Source: Baylisascaris procyonis
Taxonomy: Eukaryota; Nematoda; Chromadorea; Rhabditida; Ascarididae
Assembly (NCBI GenBank): GCA_037389465.1
Contig: JAZARR010000221.1
Coordinates: 1,342,501 to 1,406,500 of the forward strand
Direction: 5' to 3'
Length of the DNA: 64,000 bases
Both the position numbers and the translations under genes were made by a program. The notes under the pieces were generated by a model. That model had not been told where the DNA came from, made no database searches, and saw only the letters and a program-made list of their open reading frames with translations. Shown piece after piece: positions 11,894 to 22,851 of this stretch. Each line of letters begins with the position of its first letter. Position 1 is the stretch's first letter.

Positions 11894-14800
11894 TCACAGT
11901 GGATGGTTAACCTTCAACTGTAACGGTTGCCAATCGAGACGGTCACCGAACGAAAAATTTCGCTGCATCATATCCAAATCCTGAAATTTCACACGATTAT
12001 TTATCGATTCGAAATTTTTTAGCGCTCTTCGAAGTAATTTCCTTGGAGAAGTGACCTCCGACTCGCTTTTGCCTTATATTTTTTCATCCTGCTTATGGTC
12101 ATTGTTGAATAATAAAGATGTTTTCTCAAGGAGCTTCGAGGAATGTTTGTTGTTAAATGATAAGTGAATATCGAATCGGTTTTGCAATGAGCACGCCGTT
12201 TTATAAGTATGCAATGAGACTATGAATATATTACATTTTGGATTTTGGGCTGAAAAATCAGAACTTTAGTGCATTAGAAATATCGAAGAATTATGTTATT
12301 TGGGTGGGAATCAGGTGGAGTCAGTGCACTGCCATCGAATTATTAAACGAAAAATGCTCTATAATAATTTTTAGCAATAATATACGACAGAGTTGATCGC
12401 TTTCAGCTTTTACTTACAATTTCGTTGCTGATTTGCCCATATCTCGGTTCACCGTAGAAGGTTGCCTGTCGTAGATGACGGTGGAGGACGACTAAAGATG
12501 CCGGCGGACCAGATTCCTGTGATCAACATTCCATTATTCTATTCCAGCGTAACGATGTATTGAAGCGATTAACCGGCAAATTGAAGCGATTCGGTCAATT
12601 CGAAACCGTTATATTCGTATGAAACACGATTCGATTCGTTAATTCAATTGACCATTGAAACTCTTCCGTGCCTCATTCCTTTCACGTTTCCCCTCTCCCT
12701 TCTGACTCTATCCCTTTTATCAACATTGACAATATTATTCGCCCTCTTCGGAGGGCATGAGATTCTAAACATACTATCGCGAATGTTTATATTCAGGTGA
12801 TAAGCGTGCGCCACATCAAAATGTTTCAACCTCTCCATATTTTTGCTTCAGCAAGTCAATGGTCTCTTTCATCTTTTCAACGTCTTTCTTCTCATTGACA
12901 TAGCGCCACGGTAACTGACCGACCATATTTTCGACACATATATAATAAACTGACCAGAGGTCATCGAAGCGTGACATATCCTGCAAAAGTGATGGACCTC
13001 ATGAAGTTCGCACTTATTAACTCATGTTGAAATTGACACTTAGCTTTGTGAGACTGAACTATTGTATCCCTTCATGAACGCCAGTCATTGCATTTCTCCT
13101 TGGATAATGATAACGACATCGCTTGCCACTCCATTACCTCACACATCCAAGTTACCTAAAGAATCCAGCAGCTTGAAGCTGTACCTGATGGTAGTGTGTG
13201 GTGAGTGAAGCATATCGAACCGTTCCATGAAAAGGACTTGATTCCCGACGCGTCTTCACCATACCATTACGTCCAATGAAGTGTCGGGCCATACCAAAGT
13301 CAATTAAATAAAGCTCTTGACTGCCTTCAGCACGGAGCCCAACGCAAAAGTTTGCTGGCTTTACGTCTCTATAGATAAACAATATAGTACTTCGATTGTC
13401 CAGTTTATGCTGATACGTTGGGCAACATTTATAATCACTTATTACTTTGGTTGATTAGAATGTTTAACTTCTGCACAGTTCGTTGCCTTTGCTTATCGAA
13501 CTAGCTATACAACCTTAGTCTTAAATGATGATATTGAAAAACCTCTCATGTGATTTCATTATATTATCACTGCTGCCGATTTACTAATTTTCTTTTAATA
13601 ATATATTATTTATATTCATGTCATCCAACAATTTACTAATTTGTACAACTAAGAATTTAACAAAACGATGTAATAATCATGTTTTATTCCTATTTCAAGG
13701 TTACTGCACTGAGAAAAGTGCTTTTTCTAAGTCTTTTTAAACACGTATTTAGCGAAACCCTTCTCATAAGTTGACTGTTTACAACTAAAAGCTCATTCAT
13801 AGAACTTGTTGGACATTTCTTTCGGCACTATGTACAAGTATGTTATTCAGTTCATGCTGTCAAATGGAAGCCCTTTATTATAGAATCATGAATACAAAGC
13901 AAGTTGAATAGCAAACAACCGATGAACACCAACCGATGAATCCAACCAAGTTGATGAAGGAATCTGAGTGCCAAAATCATTTTTTTCATTATCCAGAGTG
14001 AGGTGGTCATTGAAAAACGATCTTCCTTCAAACTTTTTTTCAATTCACGAATGTTTCTGCCGCATAAATCCATCACCTGCAATAACTATCTTTCGATTAA
14101 GCGATGCCGAATAGACGCTCAATGAAAAATTCCTCCTCTCAATTTGTTGAAAGAAAATATCCTCAAATAAGGTAAACTGTGGAACATATTATCATACAAC
14201 TCCCATCTATACACAGTATTACTCTCTAAATTCGAGCTCCATCTTTGAAGATAATGACTTCACAAGTAGGTAACGAAGAAGTGCTGAGTTCTCCACTGAA
14301 TGCTTGTCATACAAACAAAACAGCAATATATTCGCCTCTTACATCATATAACGTTTAAAAGATTTACAGCAAACTCTACAAAAGTCCTTTTCAACACAAC
14401 AAGTTTCTGAGAGAATATGATGTGCGAACCATATATCGAACACTATGAGTTTCGCCATACCCATAATAGTTTGGAATAGGTTCCTTTGGAGTTTTTGTAT
14501 AGAGTTGACGTATTGATCGATTTAATGTTTCCAAACAATTCGCCTCAATCCGTAGTAAACCAATCTGAATTATATTGGTTGAATTAGTATTCAGTGGTCA
14601 TAATTTGCGACAATCTTTGAATGGTGCAAGATTCCTCTATGAGTTGGAACGTTGTAAATTATGAAAGTGTCTCTTGTCGCATCTTTGCTGTACAAAGAGT
14701 GATCACAACTGAAGGGCTCGATTAAAGTCACTGCTAAGAGGAGATTATGTTGCTCAAACAGTAGTGTATATGGAGGGGACTGAGATAAAATTATTGCCTT

Positions 14801-16158
14801 GTAGGTACAGTATAGTTTATGCGAGCAGTAGTAGGTTGTGAAGTACCACATTGATGGCTGACCTTTGTATAGACCTAATAAGAAAGTAATGGGTTTTATA
14901 AAGGAGACAACCACAACAGAAATTTTAGATAATAGGTGGTGGCTAAGCTGATGAAAAACTTCTAGCGAACAGGCATGCCACTGAATCTTGCGTTAAGTAA
15001 CCTAAAGCAACCCACCTTAGCACTCATTGATTCGGCCTTGATAGCAACTGATTGACCGCTGTCGACATTAACACCAGAATAAACCTGGAATATAATCGGG
15101 GGTGTTGTTAAATCCCCATGCAACTCATTACGTGAGTTTGATAGCTGAAGTGCTGTAGCCTAAGTCACTTCTTCACATTACTTCTTCATAGTCATTAAAC
15201 CTGCGCTCAGAAGGCCGGAATAGCGGTTTGCTTTTCTCGAATCTTTTGATCAGCTCATAACAAGTCGGCATTCCTTCTAATTGATGCCCAAAGTATCCAT
15301 GAGGCTATCTTTTTAATTTGAGTTATCTTTTAAGACAATTGCAGGATTCAGAAAGTAAACTGGCTGCACAACCAATTCTCTTTCTTTTCTCTGCCTGTCC
15401 CTCCCCTGTGTTAGAGCGATTCCTTTGCTCAACGCTGTTCTCTTCCACTATACCTCCCCACTTTAATGTTTGAAACGAACGTCAGTATAGCCACCAGCCT
15501 TATGAAACAGGCAGCGCTTTGAAAAGTTTTGCGATGGAGCGTTCACTAACATTGTGTAAACGTTTCGCGAATATGATAGCACTGAAATGAATATACACAT
15601 CCATTTCATCCTCAGCGGTAAAATTAATACGTGGACACTAGCAGTGCTTTATTGATAGAAGTTGCGAGAAGGGCAGAGGTGGGGAAATCCTTGCTTGCCT
15701 TCAGCCCACCCCACGTCTACTTTCCCGGAAGATACCAACTCTCATGCCATTGAATGCGCAAATTGTGATTGAAGATTGACGAGAGACATGGAGATTTGTT
15801 TTGAAGGCAGGAGAACTGAATATGTGACTGTGGGTTATGTGAAACTGAGTATACGAAACATCGGCTGTAGGGAACTTCACCGCTATCCAACAGTAGTGCT
15901 AAGAGAGCAGAAAATTCCTCACATAAGTATTGCTTAGATCCTCAGAATTTCTGCGTCTGATTAGAGCCGCGCTTTTCAAGGACTCGCAAAATAGACTAGC
16001 GGACGAATGAAAGCAGAATAATTTTATGGAGCAGCCAAAATAACCTGTCCAAAGCCACCGCTACTGATGAGTGCCCGCAGTATGAAATGCTTGTTGATAT
16101 GAGAGCCAGGAATCAGCAACTGCTCATCCTTGCCTTTGACATCGTTGTGGTGCTGCAT
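11894..16158 (-). CDS. Casein kinase 1/TTBK-like protein kinase
   Basis: Eight exons with perfectly matching phases: 16045-16158, 15016-15084, 14430-14564, 13934-14076, 13185-13368, 12831-12980, 12418-12516, 11894-11980; 981 bases, 326 residues. The ATG lies 14 bases after a TTTGCTTCAG acceptor, suggesting trans-splicing. Kinase marks in order: Gly-rich loop SSGGFGQ (32-38), VAIK with Lys54, helix-C Glu68, catalytic IHRDVKPAN (Asp155), LIDFGMAR (Asp177), CK1-type RYAS (205-208), then DDLWSVYY and LPWR in the C-lobe and a short tail ending VNHPL. All catalytic residues are present, so it should be an active Ser/Thr kinase. The RYAS and short compact tail place it in the CK1/tau-tubulin-kinase-like group that nematodes expanded, often with sperm expression; expression here is unknown. 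One donor (12830, GAG|GTTGAA) is weak but phase-consistent. Confidence 0.9.
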
Positions 16159-16720
16159 AATTAATGTTATACCTGAAGCAAATACAGCTTGCTCCACCAG
16201 ATCAAACAACTAAAAATGTAAAAAAAAGTGAAAAGGACTTAAAGAAGCGAATCATGAAAAGCACTCTCTGAGGATGTGTTTGCGATCAACAGTATCGATA
16301 TGGACAGCGAACCTTGTCTCAGCTGGCGCTCAATTCACATCTCACTTTGCTAAGTGCCTTTTTGCATTTGTAGGAGTAATCCTTGGATTTAAAAAAAGCA
16401 ATCTTAGCGTGTCGCCTCGAATCATTGCCATCCTGATTACAAGGCACATAATGCGCATTTTTCGAACGAATGAAATTGGAAAAATAGTTTGTCTTTATTT
16501 CTCGAGAACATTAAAGAATGACGCACTGTAGTCTGATCTATTACACAATTCTGTCCCCGAAACTTTCTTCGCGTCATAAGTCGACGCCGATATTTCCGAG
16601 CTCACACATACTGAACAGCCTTTTATACCGCCGTAACCAAAACAGAAGATTAGAAACTGAGTAAACAAAAAGGCATCCTTTTGCAGATGTCCGTTGTGTT
16701 TGATATCTCACTGGCACTAT

Positions 16721-16729
16721 TATATAAAG
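16721..16729 (+). promoter_or_regulatory. TATA-box-like motif TATATAAAG
   Basis: Lies 32 bases before the ATG of the candidate small gene at 16761 on the same strand. Spacing suits a core promoter with a very short leader. Confidence 0.4.
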
Positions 16730-16760
16730 TTATGTGGACACCATTGCTTCGAGCTTAACG

Positions 16761-17143
16761 ATGAGTCTACGAGCGACTGCTCCGGCAAATTCTTCACGAC
16801 ACCAATTTGCGTCTCCAACAACTGCACCCCTGAGGGGAATTGGCATCCAGTTTGATAACAGAAAATGTCATAAGTGTTGACTATGCCACAATGATAGGTT
16901 TAATGTTGGAAGATAGCATAAGTCAGGCTGTGGAATCAACTACATGCTGTAGATTAATCGAGCTCTAGAGGAAGCAATTTTCAGAGGCGCAGCATCGACT
17001 TCTCATTCAGAGACAACCTTCACTGATTATGTGGCAACTGGTGAACAGCCGTATTTGTTTTAAAGTGAGTGAACTTCATGCCCTGGGGTAATGTTTCAGT
17101 GGATCTGCTCATCAGTCTCCGAGAAACTGTCAACGCAAAATGA
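16761..17143 (+). CDS. Candidate small protein, 62 residues, three exons
   Basis: Not recognised. Exons 16761-16849, 16985-17040 and 17100-17143 join in phase 2 then phase 1. Introns are 135 and 59 bases, with acceptors AATTTTCAG and ATGTTTCAG and donors CA|GTTTGA (weak) and G|GTGAAC (good). The protein starts MSLRATAPANSSRHQ, is Ser/Thr/Ala-rich, and ends DLLISLRETVNAK, a short amphipathic-looking end. A TATA motif precedes it. The gene is divergent from the kinase (about 600 bases between the two ATGs). An exon-like piece after TTTTCAG near 17260 could mean the gene continues in an alternative form. Support is splice-site and frame agreement only. Confidence 0.45.
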
Positions 17144-18186
17144 CAACCATATGAACATCTTCACGTTTCAATAGATTCTGGAGTCCAGAGTCATACAATA
17201 TTTGCATTTCTTCATATCCGTGAGAATTTTTTGTACATGAGCTCATCATCATTTTCAGCTTGAGTTATAAGGAAGAACAAGCGTGCTCGAAAATAGTTCC
17301 GGAGATCGCTCACAGTGAACTGTAAATCACATGAAACAGTATTAACCTAAATTTAACGTTTGCAAGTTTTGGCAATCGTATTAAATGAGGAAAAAGCAAA
17401 CCGAAGGGAATCAGCGACCTTTCCAGCGGCCAAGCGCTCGTAAAGGTTCAAGAGTGTGATATTCAGAACGGCCGTTCCGGAGTAACTAAAAAGTCCGAAT
17501 GACTATATGGTCGCCAACTGGTGAACTATTTTTGAGCATTTTAATTTCAGTGTATGCATAAATGAGAAGTAGAAATCTTATTAGAGGAAAGAATATGCTC
17601 AAAATTTCATCTAATTATTGCTGCAGCAAGCAATACTGTCGGATTATGAAAGAAGCAAAGAGAACGTACTTGAATGTTAATAACAATAAAGTGATATGTT
17701 AAGGTTGCGCCCTTCTTGCAGAGGTGTGAAGTATGATGCCTTTGAGGAACGATAAGCAAGTTTCACACTAAAGAACTGAAACGGTCGCCCTGTTATGTAT
17801 CTGTCATTGTTATGACTTATTTTTGTTGTCGTCTAATGAATGTTCAATCTTTGTGTGGTGTTATTGAGGTTCCCAAGTCTTACAACATGGAAAATTCACA
17901 AGGGGATATACTGTCACTGGTGACTTGTGCTATGTGAACTGCTCCAGCGGATCAACATTTACGAATAATCTTCTTGCGGGAACGAGCTGATATCTTTGTT
18001 GAAGTACACGCCAACGGAGGAGCTGCTTCCTATGTCAGTTTCCACACGCTATCACAACTCCTTCAGAAGTAACGGCATTGGAAATGTTTGTTCGTGGTAA
18101 TTCAGGTTATGGGGATATCGACTTTTGCATCACTTATAAAGGTGTCGAGGTTATTTCGTTTTATTCTTATACTGTAAACATGTGTA
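17144..18186. other. Intergenic, no assigned gene
   Basis: Several good acceptor-like sites occur (near 17260, 17730 and 18105) with short open stretches after them, but no chain of exons could be built. A plus-strand AATAAA is near 17690. Confidence 0.4.
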
Positions 18187-18283
18187 GTAGGTCGGACAAT
18201 GGTAGGTCAAATATTAGTGGTAGGTCAGACCATGGTAGATCAAATGATAGTAGTAGATCAAACTGTAGATCAAACATTAGTGG
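18187..18283. repeat. Degenerate minisatellite, 12/15/18-base units
   Basis: About six units, each beginning G(A/G)TC and most ending in GTA, with lengths that are all multiples of three. On the plus strand they translate to a low-complexity RS(N/D) pattern inside an open frame 18078-18335; on the minus strand to FDLP-like repeats. No other sign of a gene was found. Confidence 0.8.
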
Positions 18284-18459
18284 ATGTCGACACGCAGAGA
18301 TGTCGAAAAAAATACATGTCATAACCGATATGTAGCGCACATCGCCCATAAATCGCACTGCTCCAAACGTCTCTTAAAGCATGACAAATTACCAGCCATT
18401 ACCACATTATATGAACAGTTCCAGATGGGAACAACGGGGTAAGCAAAAGAGTTGAGCAC

Positions 18460-18841
18460 TGTTGTGTATCTGACTGCCACTGAGATACACTGACTGAGGA
18501 TTGTTACGTCGCCGAGTGGTGGTGATGATGATGTAGACGAAACGGCGAGTGAGGAGTAAGCTTTATTAGAACCGAAGTAGCGAGGGAGACGCACACAAGA
18601 AAACACACACACAAAAACAACGGAAAAGGCACAGCTTATATAGTGGTCGTCACGTGACAATTTCATGTTGAAATAGATAGCTCTGCTATGTACTCATGTG
18701 ATATCCACTACCTCACTGCGCGTCGTCATGACGTGGCCATTGTACATTGCGATATTTGCCACGTGCATGCGTTTTGCAATACCCATTTCGGTAAGTGAAG
18801 TTGCACTTTGGATGTGATGAAATGTCACCACATATGCAACA
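18460..18841 (-). repeat. 3' LTR of the element
   Basis: 382 bases, nearly identical to the 5' LTR (about six substitutions, for example in the GGT/GAT repeat near its left end and in the CACGTGAC region). Same TATA-like and AATAAA motifs (the latter at 18562-18567). Confidence 0.95.
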
Positions 18842-18854
18842 CCTCCCCTTTTTT
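18842..18854 (-). promoter_or_regulatory. Polypurine tract
   Basis: AAAAAAGGGGAGG in sense orientation, abutting the 3' LTR; the standard plus-strand priming site of LTR elements. Confidence 0.85.
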
Positions 18855-18871
18855 GAAGTGGAATAGGGGGG

Positions 18872-20776
18872 TTAAAGATCGGCATCACCATACGTCTTTC
18901 GTTGCGGTTCAATGCTGAGCCGTCGTGGACGCTGGCGTGTTCGTCTTGCACGTCTTGGTCGTTCGTCGACTTGAGTGGGTTCGACTGGCCGTGCGTTTTC
19001 CCGATCCGTTGGTTGCTGTGATGGTTGCTGGAGATCAAACATTTCGAAAAGCGTCCGAAGATCGTCCAACTGATTTGGGTCTGAATCAGCGAAGCACAGT
19101 CTGAGCTGGTTTGCGTGTCGGGTCCATGTGTCGTTTCCGATGAGTACCTTGTATAGTACTCGTCCCATTCGTTTTGACACTTTCCCCTTTGTCCAGCTGA
19201 CGACTGGTCCTTGGTAAGTGCGCACAAGAACTCGGTCGCCGGGCGAGAATGTTGGTTTGACGCCCGGCTTCAGCTGGAGACTCGCCTTTGAAAGCTTGTA
19301 ATGTCCCAGGTTGGCGCTGAAGATCTGCGGATAGCGGCGCTGTAGATCGTTGGCTATGTGGTTGTTGCTTGGTGCAGCAATACTGGCGCTGACTGTTGTC
19401 GATCCAGCTGGGTCCTGCCTTGGGAGGGAGTCCGTGATTGCGTACATCCCCATCTTTGAGATCCATTCTGCTCCGAGTAGGTTGCACTGAGTGTTGGCTA
19501 CGTAGAACAGTCCTTTCGCTGAGGAGTTCTGGAAGCTGTAGGTGCATGCTCGTTGTCCCAGAATGCTGATCTGATCTCCTGATGCACTGTGAGCGATGAG
19601 TGATGAAGGCTGGAGAGTTGGTCGTCCAATGAGCTGCCATGTTGCCTTGCTGATGATTGTGACATCTGATGCGCTATCTACTTGGAAACTGATTGCTTTG
19701 TCGTCCACTGTGACGATTGCGAAGCGTCGATATTGGGTGCAGTCGATCCTTGAGACGGTGAAAACTGCATCTGATCGTACTCGTCTTCTTGGTAGTGGGG
19801 GCGAGGCACGTTGTTTTGAACGGCACTTGTTCCTTGAGCGGCGTTTGGTGACGTTGCAGAAACCTTCCTTATGTCCAATAGCTTGACACAAGGAGCAACG
19901 GTGCTGGCGATAGTTGCAGTCGCGATTAAAGTGCATCGCGCCGCAGAACCAGCATGGGTTTGGTGGTGTCCTTGGTGCATTGGAGCGCCGAGTCGGGTCT
20001 TTGATTTGGTTGGGTTGAGCTGCTGGCTGGGGTCTTTGTCGAGAAGGGAACTTTTGCTGGGCTGAGTAGACCGTTTGCGTGGGCGAGGAGCCATTCTCGA
20101 TCATTTGGGTGTCGTGCCTGAGGTTAAGTAATCGTTTGCATTCCTCTGTTAGCGTCTTAATCGTACAGGTCGGATCCATTTCGATCTTGTCGAGCAGCTT
20201 GAGTCGAATAAATGCGTCGTGGCTCGAGTGTAGACCACATACGAATATAAGACATTTGAATTGATCCTCCGTACACGTCCCAAGTCGAAAATTGGCGCAT
20301 TCGCGATTGACTCTTCCGGCATAGGTAATGAAATCTTCTGTCGGTTGTTTGGCGACCTTCATACACGCGTATCGTGCGTTCAAGAGCGACTGTTGCGGTC
20401 CAAATAGATCCGTAAGCACTGCGATCGTGTCTGCGAAGTTGATATTGCGAGGAGCTCTCGGTAGAATGTAGTTGGCATACTTTTCGTATACCGGAGTGTC
20501 GAGCTTCTGGAGCAGGAGGCGAACGCGGGTGGCCTCGTCGAGCGTTGCGCCGTCAACTGCAAAGACGTCCTCGTGCCGTCTATACCATGCCTCGAATGTT
20601 AGGTTCGTATCTGGGTCGTATACGAACTGTGCGAGGCGTCCGGAGAGCGCGTCGAACTGTCGCGTTGTATCGGTCGGCTGTGGTAGCTGCGACTGTTGAA
20701 GTTGAGTCACGTCGCGAAGAGCGTTTGTGAACGTCGCGAGGAGTTGTTGAAACTGCGTTTCTGAGAGAGTCGCCAT
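18872..20776 (-). CDS. Gag-protease fused to integrase C-terminal tail
   Basis: One open frame of 634 codons; the ATG is 34 bases inside the 5' LTR. Residues 1-220 are a Gag/capsid-like region. Two zinc knuckles follow: CWFCGAMHFNRDC (275-287) and CSLCQAIGHKEGFC (294-307). A retropepsin-like protease follows (about 337-440) with active-site FQVDSASD and a later LLGAEW motif. Residues about 480-510 resemble the segment that opens reverse transcriptase in Ty3/Gypsy elements (YPQIFSANLG, LKPGVKPTF). At FSPGDRVLVR the sequence jumps to the GPY/F-type integrase tail (W..GKV.KR.G...Y.V, then RHANQLR) and an Arg-rich end. All of RT, RNase H and the integrase core is absent with the frame kept, consistent with a precise internal deletion. 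The protease has DSA where DTG/DSG is usual. Confidence 0.9.
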   Translation of the reverse strand: MATLSETQFQQLLATFTNALRDVTQLQQSQLPQPTDTTRQFDALSGRLAQFVYDPDTNLTFEAWYRRHEDVFAVDGATLDEATRVRLLLQKLDTPVYEKYANYILPRAPRNINFADTIAVLTDLFGPQQSLLNARYACMKVAKQPTEDFITYAGRVNRECANFRLGTCTEDQFKCLIFVCGLHSSHDAFIRLKLLDKIEMDPTCTIKTLTEECKRLLNLRHDTQMIENGSSPTQTVYSAQQKFPSRQRPQPAAQPNQIKDPTRRSNAPRTPPNPCWFCGAMHFNRDCNYRQHRCSLCQAIGHKEGFCNVTKRRSRNKCRSKQRASPPLPRRRVRSDAVFTVSRIDCTQYRRFAIVTVDDKAISFQVDSASDVTIISKATWQLIGRPTLQPSSLIAHSASGDQISILGQRACTYSFQNSSAKGLFYVANTQCNLLGAEWISKMGMYAITDSLPRQDPAGSTTVSASIAAPSNNHIANDLQRRYPQIFSANLGHYKLSKASLQLKPGVKPTFSPGDRVLVRTYQGPVVSWTKGKVSKRMGRVLYKVLIGNDTWTRHANQLRLCFADSDPNQLDDLRTLFEMFDLQQPSQQPTDRENARPVEPTQVDERPRRARRTRQRPRRLSIEPQRKTYGDADL

Positions 20777-20792
20777 CACTTATCCGCTTGCC

Positions 20793-20809
20793 GAGTTCCC
20801 TGATCGCCA
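20793..20809 (-). promoter_or_regulatory. Probable tRNA primer-binding site
   Basis: TGGCGATCAGGGAACTC in sense orientation, one base inside the 5' LTR. The leading TGG pairs with the CCA end of a tRNA; which tRNA could not be determined. Confidence 0.6.
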
Positions 20810-20810
20810 C

Positions 20811-21192
20811 TGTTGTGTATCTGACTGCCACTGAGATACACTGACTGAGGATTGTTACGTCGCCGAGTGGTGGTGGTGATGATGTAGACGAAACGGCGAG
20901 TGAGGAGTAAGCTTTATTAGAAACGAAGTAGCGAGGGAGACGCACACAAGAAAACACACACACAAAAACAACGGAAAAGGCACAGCTTATATAGTGGTCG
21001 TCATGTGACGATTTCATGTTGAAATAGATAGCTCTGCTATGTACTCACGTGATATCCACTACCTCACTGCGCGTCGTCATGACGTGGCCATTGTACATTG
21101 CGATATTTGCCACGTGCATGCGTTTTGCAATACCCATTTCGGTAAGTGAAGTTGCACTTGGGATGTGATGAAATGTCACCACATATGCAACA
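20811..21192 (-). repeat. 5' LTR of the element
   Basis: 382 bases. In sense (minus) direction it holds a TATA-like CTATATAAG (20986-20994) and about 70 bases further an AATAAA (20913-20918), the usual U3-R order, so it can plausibly start and end transcripts. Confidence 0.95.
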
Positions 21193-21197
21193 AGCAC

Positions 21198-22851
21198 ATC
21201 AGTTCGATTAGTTGATTTCCTTTCGAACTGAAGAGGGTAAAGCCTCGAGCGCAGTGCAAACTTTGTAAAGGAGGAAATGCTCTCGAACGGAATGCCTGAA
21301 AACATTTGACATCTTGAAACATAAATGTAAATCGAACTGAGCTGTGTGATGCCACAGAGGTCTCAAGTCAAAAATACGAAGCTGCTGCTCATAACTAGGC
21401 TGGAACGATCCGTGGAAAGCTTTTTTAAAAGCCGCCTTAGTGAAAAACCGCCCCAATCTTGGAGCACCTTCGAGTGTGCACAACTTCCTCGGAGCCGATG
21501 GATCAATTTGATCACTGATATATGGATGGTCGTCCTACGATTAGCATTACATCCGCAGAGTACTCTGAAAATAAGCACTGTTCCATTATTCTTGAGTCTG
21601 AACTACCGGACGCATATGTACGTACACATTCGTAGGCGCACACGCGCAGCATCACCACTATGCGCTAGGCAGATGCAAATCTTTTCTGGACCGCCTCTTT
21701 TTACGGATGGCGACTTTTTTGAAGAATTGTTTCGTTTGTTTAATTGCCTATAGGTGGACTAAACGTGGAACTCTTGCATGTCTGCAATATCAGGAAGGGA
21801 ATTAAGTACTGACCTGCAATCCAATTTTGTTGCTGCATTCTAATTCACGACAAGACAATGGCTAACAATCAAGTCTACATTCGAAGCATGGAACATTGCA
21901 CATCGATAACATTGCACAGCAATACATCACGAACTAAACACAAAGCAAATTCAACCGCCACCTTCATTCCAAACATCGAGCGCACATCATCACATTGTCC
22001 AGGTAGAGGACAGCAATTTGAGCTTTGAATATAACATAGGGCTTCGTTATGCCTGCTGTGTGAGAACAAGCGCTAAGCCCATCTGCTTACAATGCAGTAG
22101 CTCTTATAACTGTCATTCTTGATTCAGAAACCTAAGCTTAACCGGTTTCTCTTCGCATAACGTCTGAATAACGTTTTGCTGCAAAACCACTTGATTCCAT
22201 TCCAGCAGAACTTGACGGGTAACTACCATAACGAGGAATCCGACTTCATCACTGCGCTCTCGACAACAACATAGAATTCAAAACGCATATCGTTACTGCT
22301 GCAATACTGAATACGCATACAATTAAGAGTGGAATTAAAACAGCAGCGTAATAATGATAACGGCCTCATGGCTATGGAAGACCGAATACATTCGCCCCAA
22401 CTTCACATGGAGCACAGTCACATCAATAACTCCATATAGCAGTAATAAATGCCGAATGAATAAAAAGAATAAATAGTGGCGGCAAATGAAATTTGGAAAC
22501 CAACTCAATTCGGTAGTGAAATATTTGTGTGAATCAAAAAAAGTTTAGCCCATGTGAAATATAAGATCGATATCAAGCAAACGCTAAGGAAGCATGATCA
22601 AGAAGTGATATTAATGAGCAGTGAGAAGTAGGTGACAATAATGGATAAGCGAGATTGAGAAAATCAACAGACAGCAGCGAGAATATGCATTTATAGTCGA
22701 AGGAAAAAATACAGTGAATGATTAGCTGCTTGTCATAAATGAGTCAACGAGTAGATATCTTCAAATGTTAAAGTGAAAACAAATAAGATCGGTGAGGTTC
22801 GTCGGTGAGAAGCGTTCAGAAGGATGCAACACTTTCAAGTTCTTTGAAATT
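21198..22851. other. Intergenic, no gene recognised
   Basis: Between the LTR element and the 3' end of the coiled-coil gene. AT-rich, no sustained coding frame, no RNA gene seen. Confidence 0.6.

Larger units (their letters stand above)
18460..21192 (-). mobile_element. Non-autonomous Ty3/Gypsy-type LTR retrotransposon, complete
   Basis: A 2733-base element on the minus strand with two 382-base LTRs (18460-18841 and 20811-21192), ends TGTTG...CAACA, flanked by the 5-base target-site duplication AGCAC (18455-18459 and 21193-21197). In sense orientation: 5' LTR, primer-binding-site-like TGGCGATCAGGGAACTC one base after the LTR, one ORF, purine tract AAAAAAGGGGAGG directly against the 3' LTR. 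The LTRs differ at about six positions by eye, pointing to a recent insertion. The ORF keeps Gag, protease and the end of integrase but lacks RT, RNase H and the integrase core, so mobility would need enzymes from a full-length relative. Confidence 0.95.

Noticed and set aside
14591..14914. 107-codon minus-strand frame between kinase exons
   Set aside because: The true kinase exons at 15016-15084 and 14430-14564 join in phase without it; it is intron sequence.
19086..20094. Other long frames inside the LTR element on both strands
   Set aside because: They are shadows of the Gag-protease ORF, whose zinc knuckles, protease and integrase tail settle the frame.
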